Source: Alphaproteobacteria bacterium (lineage in GTDB: Bacteria; Pseudomonadota; Alphaproteobacteria; Bin95). From it: DNA of 18,928 nt. The position numbers were made by a program, and so were the translations under genes. The DNA is taken from assembly GCA_022822125.1 (NCBI GenBank), contig JAJECF010000088.1:1-18928 (forward strand), given 5' to 3'. Positions 1 to 7,394 of the stretch are shown here, piece after piece. Every line of letters starts with the position of its first letter. The stretch's first letter is position 1. A model generated the notes under the pieces. The model had not been told where the DNA came from. It worked only from the letters and a program-made list of their open reading frames with translations, and made no database searches.

Positions 1-556
1 CACCGGCGGCATCGGGCCGACCCATGACGACATCACGCCGGAATCCGTCGCCGCCGCCTTCGGGACGGACTGGCATTACCATCCCGAGAGCTACCGGCGG
101 ATGGGCGAGTGGTACGACCGGCGCGGGCAGGAGTTCACCGAGGCGCGCAAGCGCATGACGATCACGCCGGTCGGCGCGGAGCTCGTGGACAACAGCATCT
201 CCATCGCGCCCGGCTTCCGCATGGAGAACGTGTTCGTCTTCGCCGGCGTGCCGCAGATCATGCAATCCATGTTCGAGGCCGCCAAACCGTCGCTCAGGCG
301 CGGCACGGTCATCCATTCCCGGTCGCTCTCCACCCGGCTGGCGGAAGGCGTGCTGGCGGAGGGGCTGGGCGCGGTGCAGCAGCGATTCCCGGAGCTCGAT
401 CTCGGCTCCTACCCCTTCTACAACACCGACAAGGGCACCGGCGTGGCGCTGGTCGTGCGCGGGGCCGACCGGGCGCGCATCGATGATGCGGCGGCGGAAA
501 TCCATGCGTTCGTCGAAGCGCTCGGCGGCGAGGTGATCGAGGACAGCGCAAGCTGA
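1..556 (+). CDS. Molybdopterin-binding domain protein (CinA N-terminal/MoaB-like), 5' truncated by window edge
   Basis: Codons can be read from base 2 to a TGA at 554-556, with the true start outside the window. The first residues contain GGIGPTHDDIT, the signature loop of the MoCF_biosynth fold found in MoaB, MoeA and the N-terminal half of CinA. Further on come MTITPVGAELVDN, then an APGFRMENVFVFAGVPQIM stretch, which is typical of stand-alone CinA-type proteins ('competence/damage-inducible protein A'). Roughly 185 residues are visible, which fits the last two thirds of a ~250-aa single-domain protein. No C-terminal nicotinamide-nucleotide amidase domain follows, so this is not full-length CinA. 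Its role is probably nucleotide or pterin handling; the exact substrate of these stand-alone proteins is not well defined. The stop overlaps the likely start of the next gene, so the two are probably co-transcribed. Confidence 0.85.
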   Translation, partial: TGGIGPTHDDITPESVAAAFGTDWHYHPESYRRMGEWYDRRGQEFTEARKRMTITPVGAELVDNSISIAPGFRMENVFVFAGVPQIMQSMFEAAKPSLRRGTVIHSRSLSTRLAEGVLAEGLGAVQQRFPELDLGSYPFYNTDKGTGVALVVRGADRARIDDAAAEIHAFVEALGGEVIEDSAS

Positions 557-1404
557 CCCGCTTCGCCCCGTTCCTCTTCGTCCTCATCTGGAGCGGCGCC
601 TTCGTTGCCGTGCGCGCCGGGCTGCCGGACATCACGCCGTTCTACTTCCTGGCGATCCGCTTCACCATCGCCGCTGCGGTGCTGACGCTCGCCGCAGCCT
701 TCCTGGTGCGGGACTGGCGGCCAGGCCTCCCCACACTCGGCCATCTGGCGCTGTCGGGCGCAGTCATCAATGCCTGCTATCTGGGCGCCGCCTATCTCGC
801 CATGACCGAAATCCGCGGCGCCACCATGGCGCTGATCGGCGCGCTGCACCCCATCGCCACGGCGCTCGTCGCCGGCCCGCTGCTCGGCGAACGCTTCCGG
901 GGCCGGCAATGGGCAGGCTTCCTGCTGGGGGCGGGCGGCGTCGCGCTGGTCGCGGGCATCGGCGCCTTCGACCTCGGCCGGCCCGCCGGCATCATCTGGG
1001 CCGTCGCCTCCATCGCGGCGCTCACCGCCGGCACGCTCTACCATGCGCGCTTCTGCCGCGACGCGCCGCTCATCGGGGCCAATGCCGTGCAGCTTGCCTC
1101 CGCAGCAGCGGCCGCATGGGCGTTCACCTGGGCGTTCGAAACGCCGCACGCCGTCTGGACGCCCGGCATGGTCGCGGCGCTCGCCTATCTCACCTTCGGC
1201 GTCTCGCTCGGCGCCATGGCGCTGCTGCTCTACATGCTGCGCCAGGGCGAGGCGGGGCGCGCCGCCTCCAATTTCTACCTTGTGCCGGGCGTGACCGCGC
1301 TGCTCGCCTGGGCGTTTCTCGGCGAGACGCTTCCGGGCGCCATGTGGCCCGGTTTCGCGCTCGCCATGGCGGGCGTCTGGCTCATCCGCCGCCGGGCCGC
1401 CTGA
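553..1404 (+). CDS. EamA-family (DMT superfamily) membrane transporter
   Basis: This is a highly hydrophobic protein of about 283 residues with ten predicted membrane segments in two EamA repeats, the usual length for RhaT/YdcZ-like drug/metabolite exporters. Recognisable pieces are GALHPIATALVAGPLLGERF closing repeat 1 and FYLVPGVTALLAWAFLGETLP closing repeat 2; the 'P..xx.lgE' pattern is typical of the family. A GTG at 610 would cut off the first half of transmembrane segment 1. Reading upstream gives TRFAPFLFVLIWSGAFVAV, a normal first helix, and the only start-like codon is CTG at 553. It forms a CTGA overlap with the preceding stop and has GAGGA (539-543) nine bases upstream. I therefore prefer the CTG. 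Substrate unknown; it acts in the inner membrane. Confidence 0.85.
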   Translation: MTRFAPFLFVLIWSGAFVAVRAGLPDITPFYFLAIRFTIAAAVLTLAAAFLVRDWRPGLPTLGHLALSGAVINACYLGAAYLAMTEIRGATMALIGALHPIATALVAGPLLGERFRGRQWAGFLLGAGGVALVAGIGAFDLGRPAGIIWAVASIAALTAGTLYHARFCRDAPLIGANAVQLASAAAAAWAFTWAFETPHAVWTPGMVAALAYLTFGVSLGAMALLLYMLRQGEAGRAASNFYLVPGVTALLAWAFLGETLPGAMWPGFALAMAGVWLIRRRAA

Positions 1405-1408
1405 CGAG

Positions 1409-2320
1409 CTAAGGCCGGAAGACGGTCATCAGCAGGGCGGCGAGCGGCATGGCGGCCAGCGTCGAGAGCACCACCGCCGCCGAGGCGCGGCGCTCATAGG
1501 CGCCGTAATGCTGCGCCAGAACGAACACATTGGCGCCCACCGGCATCGCCGCCGCCAGCACCGCCACGGCCGTCTCGAACGTCCCGAGGCCGACCGCGCC
1601 CGCCGCCAGCCACACCATGACGGGATGCGCGACGAGCTTGAGCCCGCAGAGCGCCGCGCTGTCCCGCAGGTCGCCCGCGATGCGGTAGCCGGCCAGCGCC
1701 GCGCCCAGCCCCGCCAGCGCCGCCGGCGAAGAGGCCGCCGCCAGCAGGTCCACCGCCGCGGCGGCGGGGCCCGGCAGCCGCCAGGGCAGCAGCGCCCAGA
1801 GCGTGCCGAGCGCGATCGCGATCAGGAGCGGATTGCCGAGCACGCTGCCGAGCGCCGCCCCCGCCGCCCCGCGAGAGCCCCGCGCCATCTCGATCCGCAG
1901 CACCGGCAGGGCGATGAACAGCACGGTGGTGACCGCGATAATCACTGTCATCGGGCCGGCGGCCGCCCCGCCCATATGCGCAACGATTACCGGCATGCCG
2001 AGAAAGATATTGTTCGAGAAGCACGCGCCCATGCCGGAGAGCGCGCGCTCCTCGACCGGCTGGCGGCGGCCGAGCGCCTCGACCGCCGCCAGCAGCAGCA
2101 GCGTCGGGCCGAAATAGGCCGCGACCAGCCGCCAGTCGAACCCCTGGAGCAGCGCGCCCTCCGACGCCGCCCGGAAGAGCGCGGCCGGCATGGCGAGGTA
2201 ATAGACGAAGCCGTTCAGCCCCTTGCCGCCCGCTTCGTCGATCCAGCCGGCCCGCGCCGCCGCCGCTCCGGCGAACACCAGCAGGAAGGCCGGCAGCGCC
2301 ACTTCGAGAAATGCGCCCAT
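1409..2320 (-). CDS. AEC-family (auxin efflux carrier-like) permease
   Basis: The 303-residue product has about ten hydrophobic segments and matches the PF03547 membrane transport family. It opens MGAFLEVALPAFLLVFAGAAAARAG and contains FVYYLAMPAALFRA, the conserved 'y.a.Pa.lf' region of helix 2. It also contains CFSNNIFLGMPVI, the conserved 'Nt.flG.P' motif, and ends with a VGANVFVLAQHYG segment like other bacterial AEC proteins. The reading frame stays open far upstream, but homology begins at ATG 2320, which has AAAGG about ten bases upstream, so that start was chosen. Bacterial relatives export small carboxylates such as malate or malonate; the substrate here is unknown. Its 3' end lies 4 bases from the end of the EamA gene (tail to tail), and it is divergent from the Fe-S protein gene with 93 bp between starts. 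Confidence 0.85.
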   Translation of the reverse strand: MGAFLEVALPAFLLVFAGAAAARAGWIDEAGGKGLNGFVYYLAMPAALFRAASEGALLQGFDWRLVAAYFGPTLLLLAAVEALGRRQPVEERALSGMGACFSNNIFLGMPVIVAHMGGAAAGPMTVIIAVTTVLFIALPVLRIEMARGSRGAAGAALGSVLGNPLLIAIALGTLWALLPWRLPGPAAAAVDLLAAASSPAALAGLGAALAGYRIAGDLRDSAALCGLKLVAHPVMVWLAAGAVGLGTFETAVAVLAAAMPVGANVFVLAQHYGAYERRASAAVVLSTLAAMPLAALLMTVFRP

Positions 2321-2413
2321 GCGCCCGAGCCTTTCACGACCGGGCGGTCGGGGAAACGGGGCTGTTGCCGCAGGCGCTGACGGCCTGTCCGGAAACGCGG
2401 TAGTCTCCGGCGC

Positions 2414-3628
2414 ATGAGCTGGCCCGGAAACGAGGAGAGCCTGGAGGAGCGCCGCGCGCGCTGGCGGGAACGCTTCGCCGAAAGCGATGCGGCGGCGGGC
2501 ATCGAGACGACGGCGGCGTTTACGCCCTTCCGGCAGAGGGACGATGTCTTCACCCGCGCCTTCTGGGACGAGCGGGTGCGCACGCGGGAAACCGACGCCT
2601 TCTTCCATTCCTACCGGGCGGATTTCACCGCGCGCCGGGGCGACGGCTTCAACCAGCGTGATTTCGCGCTGCGCAACGCCTCCTGGCTGATCTCCGACCT
2701 GATTACCGACCGCCATATCGACCGGGGCCGGCGCGAGGGCTTCCAGGCGGCGATCTCGGATGACACGCCGGTCGTGGCGGAGCGGGTCGCCGTCGAGGAC
2801 CCGGCGGCGATGGCGGCCGAGATCCGGAAGGTCGCGCGCTTCTTCGGCGCAAGCCTTTGCGGCTTCACGGCATATGACGAGCGCTGGACCTATGAGTCGC
2901 GGGTGGATGTGCGCGACTTCACGGAGGCGCCGGTGGGCCTGCCCGACGGGTTGGAGCATGTCGTCGTGCTCGGCCACGAGATGGATGAGCGGCTTGTGGC
3001 GACCTACCCCTCCGCGCTCGCCGGCGCGGCGACCGGACGCGAATACAGCCATGAGGCGGCCATCGTCATGCAGCTCGCCGCCTATATCCGGGCGCTCGGC
3101 TACCGCGCGGTCGCGTCCATGAACGACACGGCGCTCGCCATTCCCTATGCGCTGAAGGCCGGGCTCGGCGAATATGCCCGCAACCAGCTCGTCATCACGC
3201 CGCAGACGGGCCCGCGGCTGCGCTTCTCCAAGATCTTCACCGACCTGCCGCTCGCCCATGATGCGCCGCGCAAATTCGGCGTGGCGAAGTTCTGCGCCAT
3301 CTGCACGCGCTGCGCCGACGCCTGCCCGGCGAAGGCCCTGCCTTACGGCCCGCCGAGCGCGGACCGGCCGAACCGGTCCGCCATTGAGGGCGTGGTGAAA
3401 TGGACCTCGGATGCGGAGAAATGCTTCGGCTACTGGGCAAAGCTGGCGTCGGACTGCGCGATCTGCATGAGGGTGTGCCCCTTCAACCGGGATTTCCGCC
3501 GCCGGACCGCCCGGCTGTGGCTGCGCCTGGCGCTCTCGCCGCTGCGCCGGCTGGCGCTCTGGCTCGACGACCGCTCCGGCCGGGCGCGGCGGCTGCGGCC
3601 CCGGGACTGGTGGGCGGAGAGCCGCTGA
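2414..3628 (+). CDS. Soluble reductive-dehalogenase-like double [4Fe-4S] cluster protein
   Basis: The 404-residue protein has two ferredoxin-type clusters: C294-x2-C297-x2-C300-x3-C304-P and C337-x10-C348-x2-C351-x3-C355-P. The second, with its KCFGYW lead-in and DCAICMRVCPFN, is the pattern of corrinoid-dependent reductive dehalogenases (RdhA) rather than of plain QueG. The segment before the clusters, SMNDTALAIPYALKAGLGE (236-254) followed by ITPQTGPRLR and FTDLPL, also matches the RdhA cobamide-binding domain. There is no twin-arginine signal peptide, no C-terminal reductase fusion and no RdhB anchor gene nearby, so it is cytoplasmic and unlikely to be respiratory. The start is ATG 2414; no strong ribosome site is seen. 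Alternatives are an epoxyqueuosine-reductase relative or a general dehalogenase/reductase. The family assignment is firm, the substrate unknown. Confidence 0.8.
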   Translation: MSWPGNEESLEERRARWRERFAESDAAAGIETTAAFTPFRQRDDVFTRAFWDERVRTRETDAFFHSYRADFTARRGDGFNQRDFALRNASWLISDLITDRHIDRGRREGFQAAISDDTPVVAERVAVEDPAAMAAEIRKVARFFGASLCGFTAYDERWTYESRVDVRDFTEAPVGLPDGLEHVVVLGHEMDERLVATYPSALAGAATGREYSHEAAIVMQLAAYIRALGYRAVASMNDTALAIPYALKAGLGEYARNQLVITPQTGPRLRFSKIFTDLPLAHDAPRKFGVAKFCAICTRCADACPAKALPYGPPSADRPNRSAIEGVVKWTSDAEKCFGYWAKLASDCAICMRVCPFNRDFRRRTARLWLRLALSPLRRLALWLDDRSGRARRLRPRDWWAESR

Positions 3629-3685
3629 CCCGCATTTCCGGCCGCCCCGGCGGCGTCGCATAATGCCGGCGCTGGGTCCGAAATG

Positions 3686-5536
3686 TCATTTTCCGCCCCG
3701 CGACCTGGATAATTCCGTCAACGCCTCCAGAAACGCCCCGCCATAGCGCCGGAGCTTCGCGGCGCCGACGCCCGGCACCTCGGCCATCTCGGCGAGGCTT
3801 GCGGGGCGGCGGTCGAGCATGGCGGCGAGCACGCTGTCGTGGAACACGACGAAGGGCGGCACGTTCTGCTCTTCGGCCAGCCTGCGGCGGAGCGCGCGGA
3901 GCGCCTCGAAGCCGTCCCTGTCCGCGACCGCCGCGCCCCGCTCCCGGCGCGGCCGGGCCGGACGGGCCTCCCGCTTCTCGCGGCGCAACGGCACCTTGCG
4001 CTCGCCGCGCAGCACGGCGCGCGCCTCCGGCCCGAGGCGGAGCACGGTGAAGCTTTCCAGCCGCTCCGCCGCCGCAAGCTCCGCCGCCGTTAACTGCCGC
4101 AGGATCGAGCGCCACTCCGCCGCGCTCCGCTCCCTGCCGACGCCGAAGGTCGGCAGGCGGTCATGCCGGAGCCGCAGGATGCGCTCGGTCTCGCGCCCGC
4201 GCAGCACATCGACGATATGCCCGCTCCCGAAGCGCTGGCCCGTGCGGTAGATGGCGGAGAGCGCCATCTGCGCCGCCTCCGTGCCGTCGAACATCTCGGG
4301 CGGGTCGAGGCAGATATCGCAATTGCCGCAGGGCTCGCAACCGTCGCCGAAATAGCCCAGCAGGATCCGCCGCCGGCAGTTCGCCGCCTCGGCATAGCCG
4401 AGCAGCGCCTCCAGCTTGCCCCGCTCGACGCGCTTCTGGTCCTCCGAAGCCTCCGAGTCCTCGATGAAGCGCCCCAATTGCGCCGCATCGCCCGGGCCGT
4501 AGAGCATCCAGGCTTCGGCCGGCAGGCCGTCGCGCCCGGCCCGGCCGGTCTCCTGGTAATAGGCTTCGAGGCTCTTCGGCAGGTCGAGATGGGCGACGAA
4601 GCGCACATCCGGCTTGTCGATGCCCATGCCGAAGGCGACGGTCGCCACCATCACCGCATCGTCCGAGGCGGCGAAGCGCGCCTGCCGCGCCGCGCGTTCC
4701 TCCGCCTCCAGCCCCGCATGATAGGCAAGCGCCGGAATCCCGGCCCGGTTCAGCTCTTCCGCGACCCTGTCGACCCGCGCGCGCGTCATGCAATAGACGA
4801 TGCCGGCCTCTCCCGGCCGCCCGGCCAGGAAGGCCAGCAATTGGGGCACGCGCTCCCGGCGCGGCCTGACCGTGTAGCGGATGTTCGGCCGGTCGAAGCC
4901 GGAGACGAAGCGCCGCGCTCCTTCCAGCCGGAGCTCGCGTGCGATGTCGGCGCGCGTCTCGGCGTCGGCGGTCGCGGTCAGCGCGATCCGGGGCACGGCC
5001 GGAAAGCGCTCGGCCAGCACGGCGAGGCGCCGGTAGTCCGGGCGGAAGTCGTGGCCCCACTGGCTGACGCAATGCGCCTCGTCTATGGCGAACAGCGCGA
5101 GCGGCGTCCGTTCGAGGGCATCGAGGAAGCCCGGCGCGGCGAAGCGCTCCGGCGCCACATAGACGAGGTCGAGCCGGCCCGCGCCCATCGCCCGCTCGAC
5201 GCGCGCCCGCTCGCGCCCGTCCATCGCCGAGTTCAGCGCCGCCGCGCGCACGCCGTTCTGGGCGAGCGCGGCCACCTGGTCCTGCATCAGCGCGATCAGC
5301 GGCGAGACGACGACCGCCACGCCCGGCCGGACCAGCGCCGGCACCTGGTAGCAGAGCGACTTGCCCGCACCCGTCGGCATCAGCACCAGCGCGTCCTCGC
5401 CCGCGACGACCGCGTCGATGGCCGCGCGCTGATGGCCGCGAAACGCCTCGAAACCGAAGACCCGCCGGAGGATTTCCAGCGGGTCCGGCGGCGGTTGTTC
5501 GCCGCGCGCGGGCAATCCGTTGCTATCGGATGGCAT
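3686..5536 (-). CDS. recQ: ATP-dependent DNA helicase RecQ
   Basis: This 616-aa superfamily 2 helicase has the full RecQ layout. Walker A is MPTGAGKS (53-60), the DEAH box lies in FAIDEAHCVSQWGHDFRPDY (149-168), motif III is LTATA (186-190), and motif VI is QETGRAGRDG (328-337). A zinc site follows, made of C387 plus C403-x2-C406-x2-C409; C400 is an extra cysteine. Next come an RQC winged-helix region (about 415-515), a basic Arg/Lys-rich linker (about 514-534) and a C-terminal HRDC domain (about 540-606) containing EVPGVGAAKLRRYG. RecQ unwinds DNA 3' to 5' in recombination repair and replication-fork restart. ATG 5536 puts the helicase core at the normal distance from the N terminus. It is downstream of the hydrolase gene on the same strand, but a 195-bp gap with strong hairpins probably separates their transcription. 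Confidence 0.96.
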   Translation of the reverse strand: MPSDSNGLPARGEQPPPDPLEILRRVFGFEAFRGHQRAAIDAVVAGEDALVLMPTGAGKSLCYQVPALVRPGVAVVVSPLIALMQDQVAALAQNGVRAAALNSAMDGRERARVERAMGAGRLDLVYVAPERFAAPGFLDALERTPLALFAIDEAHCVSQWGHDFRPDYRRLAVLAERFPAVPRIALTATADAETRADIARELRLEGARRFVSGFDRPNIRYTVRPRRERVPQLLAFLAGRPGEAGIVYCMTRARVDRVAEELNRAGIPALAYHAGLEAEERAARQARFAASDDAVMVATVAFGMGIDKPDVRFVAHLDLPKSLEAYYQETGRAGRDGLPAEAWMLYGPGDAAQLGRFIEDSEASEDQKRVERGKLEALLGYAEAANCRRRILLGYFGDGCEPCGNCDICLDPPEMFDGTEAAQMALSAIYRTGQRFGSGHIVDVLRGRETERILRLRHDRLPTFGVGRERSAAEWRSILRQLTAAELAAAERLESFTVLRLGPEARAVLRGERKVPLRREKREARPARPRRERGAAVADRDGFEALRALRRRLAEEQNVPPFVVFHDSVLAAMLDRRPASLAEMAEVPGVGAAKLRRYGGAFLEALTELSRSRGGK

Positions 5537-5573
5537 TTCCGTCCGAACCCGAAATCGCCGCCCCGCACAAAAC

Positions 5574-5660
5574 CCTCATCCCGAGTAGCCGCGCCAGCCG
5601 CGTATCGAGGGACGGTCCTTCGATACGCGCCCGCTGACGCGGTCGCTACTCAGGATGAGG
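5574..5660. repeat. Imperfect inverted repeat (dispersed hairpin element, copy A)
   Basis: The left arm starts CCTCATCCCGAGTAGC and runs to GCGTATCGAGGGAC; the right arm starts GTCCTTCGATACGCG and ends GCTACTCAGGATGAGG. The arms are near-perfect reverse complements around a one-base centre near 5614, giving a hairpin of roughly 40 bp with a few bulges. The same words occur at 12772-12879 in the opposite arrangement. Elements with this CTCATCC..GAGTAGC..GTATCGA wording are common between genes in alphaproteobacterial genomes (from memory). It lies between the hydrolase and recQ genes. Confidence 0.8.
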
Positions 5661-5682
5661 AAGTCGGCGGTCCACATCGTCG

Positions 5683-5716
5683 CCCCGGCCTCCCCCGCCG
5701 GCGGGGGAGGCCGGGG
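5683..5716. repeat. Perfect 34-bp GC palindrome downstream of the hydrolase gene
   Basis: The half-site CCCCGGCCTCCCCCGCC is followed immediately by its exact reverse complement, with the dyad centre between 5699 and 5700. It begins 15 bases past the hydrolase stop. On the minus strand it could form a very stable hairpin that ends or protects the hydrolase transcript. There is no T-run after it, so it is not a classic intrinsic terminator. Confidence 0.75.
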
Positions 5717-5730
5717 GTCCCTGGGAGCCG

Positions 5731-6435
5731 TCAGCCTTTCAGCGCCTGCTCGAACAGCGCGGCCGTGCGCCCGTTGGCGAGCGCGGCGTTCTCCTCGTCA
5801 TAGGGCTTGCCGCCGATGCGCGCGAAGGCGTGGTCCATGCCCGGATAGGAATGCACCGTGGCCTGTGCATTGCCGGCGAGCCCGTCGCGCACCGCCGCCT
5901 GCGCCTCTTTCGGCACGAAGCCGTCCTCCTCCGCGATATGCAGCATGAGCGGGGCGGAGATATTCGCCGCCTCGTCCAGCATCTCCTCGATGCCGACGCC
6001 GTAATAGCCGACATTGGCGTCGAGGTCCGCCCGGCAGGCCAGCATATAGGCGAGCTTGCCGCCGAGGCAGAAGCCGACCGTGCCGACCCTGCCGTTCGCG
6101 CCCGCCATGGCGCGCATATGCGCAGCGGTCGCCTTCAGGTCCTCGATGCCCTTGTCCGCGTCGAAGCCCTTGTAGAGCTCGAAGGCCTTCGCCCACTCCT
6201 CGTCGGTCTGGTCGGTGATATCCACGCCCGGCTCCTGGCGCCAGAAGAGGTCGGGCGCCACGGCGATATAGCCCTGGCCGGCCCAGTAGTCGGCGATGTC
6301 GCGCATGGCGTGGTTGACGCCGAAGATCTCCTGGATGCAGAGCACGCCCGGCCCGGAGCCCGAGGCCGGCATGGCGCAATAGGCGGTGAATTCTCCCGAG
6401 CCGTCGCTCGCCCGGATGGTGATGGTCTCGGCCAT
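5731..6435 (-). CDS. Dienelactone hydrolase family protein
   Basis: The 234-residue alpha/beta hydrolase has the dienelactone hydrolase triad: nucleophile C123 in GFCLGG, D171 in AEEDGFVP and H202 in MDHAFAR, with E36 in QEIFGVN as the fourth conserved residue. Cys rather than Ser as nucleophile is the hallmark of the family (PF01738). The frame is open further upstream, but ATG 6435 has a GGAGG seven bases upstream and gives the standard N terminus (AETITIRASDGSGEFTAY). Family members open the lactone ring of dienelactone to maleylacetate in chlorocatechol breakdown, but many homologues act on other esters. No chlorocatechol genes are seen here, so the substrate is open. Cytoplasmic, with no signal peptide. 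Confidence 0.92.
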   Translation of the reverse strand: MAETITIRASDGSGEFTAYCAMPASGSGPGVLCIQEIFGVNHAMRDIADYWAGQGYIAVAPDLFWRQEPGVDITDQTDEEWAKAFELYKGFDADKGIEDLKATAAHMRAMAGANGRVGTVGFCLGGKLAYMLACRADLDANVGYYGVGIEEMLDEAANISAPLMLHIAEEDGFVPKEAQAAVRDGLAGNAQATVHSYPGMDHAFARIGGKPYDEENAALANGRTAALFEQALKG

Positions 6436-6896
6436 GTGGAGCCTCCCTCTCGAATGTCTCTCGAATTGCGGAGCCCGGCCGCCGGACCCGCGCCCGCCCC
6501 GCCACCATAGCCGCGCCCTCCGCCGCCGCACAAGCCGGCCGGCGGCCCGCCCCTCCCGACCTGTCATGAAATGTCATGATGTGTCATGTTCTGTCATGAT
6601 TCCCATGTCAGAGACTTATATCCGATATCCCGCCGAGGCATGGAGCCGCCGGCGCGGAAGGGAGGCCCGGCATGCTGCGGGCGCCGAAGCCTCCTGCCCC
6701 ATTCTAGCATGGATCGGCAGGAGGCAAGCCTTTCACAGGAACTTAAACCTATTCCAGCCGGAGAATCCCGCCTTTCATGACAAGAGAGGTTCATGCCTTC
6801 TATTTCGTGTTGACAAAGGTGGCCGCGAGGAATTGAAAGGAGAGGCCAAGCAGCCAGTGCGCGGAACCGGCTGCACGCGACCGGGGAGAGATACTT
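6436..6896. other. Intergenic region without a supported gene; holds direct repeats and a drop in GC
   Basis: About 460 bases separate the hydrolase start from the small membrane-protein gene. The first ~120 bases are GC-rich leader. Then come the four TGTCATG repeats (6562-6598), and from about 6700 the GC falls noticeably below that of the core genes. A TTGACA word at 6810-6815 resembles a -35 box, but no good -10 follows at the right distance. Longer open frames on both strands here show no protein-like composition. Confidence 0.5.
6562..6598. repeat. Four TGTCATG direct repeats at exact 10-bp spacing
   Basis: TGTCATG begins at 6562, 6572, 6582 and 6592, separated by three variable bases each time (AAA, ATG, TTC). 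A weaker CCCATGT sits in the next register at 6602. Spacing of about one helical turn places all copies on the same face of the DNA, as in arrays bound cooperatively by a regulator. They lie 127-163 bases upstream of the hydrolase start on one side and about 300 bases upstream of the membrane-protein gene on the other. The binding protein is unknown. Confidence 0.7.
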
Positions 6897-7127
6897 TTGA
6901 CCGAATTCGAGATCGCCAGCCTTGGCTATGCGGCCGTGTCCGCATGGTCCACTCTTGCTTATGCGATTGTGTCTTTGGTCGTCGGCGTTATGCAATGCTG
7001 GCTTATCTGGCTCGGCTTGCGCATCATGCGGAAAGCGTCGGAACAGCGTGACAAGGCGCTTGACGCTCAAATGCTGGCCCTGCGGACACTGATCGAGCGA
7101 ACCGCGCCGCCAACCCAACCCGCATGA
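6897..7127 (+). CDS. Small single-pass membrane protein, unknown function
   Basis: The 76-residue protein starts at TTG 6897, with GGGGAGAG a few bases upstream. Residues about 6-45 (ASLGYAAVSAWSTLAY, then AIVSLVVGVMQCWLIWLGLR) form one long or two short hydrophobic segments. A charged, helical tail (IMRKASEQRDKALDAQMLALRTLIERT) follows, probably cytoplasmic and coiled-coil-like. Its TGA overlaps the ATG of the next reading frame (ATGA at 7124-7127), which implies translational coupling. I recognise no characterised family. The membrane segment plus a helical tail and a coupled coiled-coil partner suggest a small membrane complex in an accessory region. A long open frame on the opposite strand looks like a shadow, since it is rich in Arg, Cys and Pro and has no segment pattern. 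Confidence 0.6.
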   Translation: MTEFEIASLGYAAVSAWSTLAYAIVSLVVGVMQCWLIWLGLRIMRKASEQRDKALDAQMLALRTLIERTAPPTQPA

Positions 7128-7370
7128 ACACCAGACCCGGCTTGAACGGAAGCGCGAACCTGCTGGCGGATGCCATGCGGAAGGTCTTTACGGAGGCCGT
7201 CGAAGGGGCGGTCGATGTCCTGCGCACTGAGACGAGTCCGGGACGACATGAACAGCATGGAGTCTCGCCTGACCAAGCAGATCGATGAGCGCGTGGACAC
7301 CACGAACCAGAATGTCCAGACGCAGATCGCCGACATGGACGGCCGGATGCAGGAGCGGCGCTCGGAGTAG
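7124..7370 (+). pseudogene. Coiled-coil small protein, apparently frameshifted
   Basis: ATG 7124 overlaps the previous stop by four bases and starts MNTRPGLNGSANLLADAMRK, followed by VFTEAVEGAVDVLRTE, a regular amphipathic helix. After about codon 36 (near 7232) this frame degenerates and stops at 7286-7288. The helical, coiled-coil pattern resumes in the third frame as RVRDDMNSMESRLTKQIDER, then VDTTNQNVQTQIADMDGRMQ, ending at TAG 7368-7370. Removing one base around the GAGACGAG at 7230-7237 would join the halves into one helical protein of about 80 residues. I read this as one gene broken by a single-base insertion; alternatives are a sequencing error or programmed frameshifting. No known family is recognised. 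Confidence 0.45.
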
Positions 7371-7394
7371 AGTGTTACAGCGGCCGGGCTATAG

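Noticed and set aside
2414..3628. Naming the Fe-S protein queG
   Set aside because: The second cluster spacing and the GPRLR..FTDLPL region fit reductive-dehalogenase-like proteins better than epoxyqueuosine reductase.
3641..3654. Short GC hairpin between the converging RdhA-like gene and recQ
   Set aside because: Six-base arms with a two-base loop are expected by chance at this GC content.
2321..3661. Long minus-strand open frame upstream of and in frame with the AEC permease
   Set aside because: It is Arg/Gly-rich antisense of the RdhA-like gene, and the permease homology begins exactly at ATG 2320.
5683..5716. Classic intrinsic terminator
   Set aside because: Very stable hairpin but no T-run on either strand, so it is reported as a palindrome only.
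4163..5803. 546-codon plus-strand open frame opposite recQ
   Set aside because: Antisense to an unmistakable recQ; composition is Arg/His/Ala-rich with no domain pattern.
6594..7118. 174-codon minus-strand open frame across the accessory stretch
   Set aside because: No hydrophobic or domain pattern, and it overlaps the small membrane gene, which has a ribosome site and a coupled neighbour.
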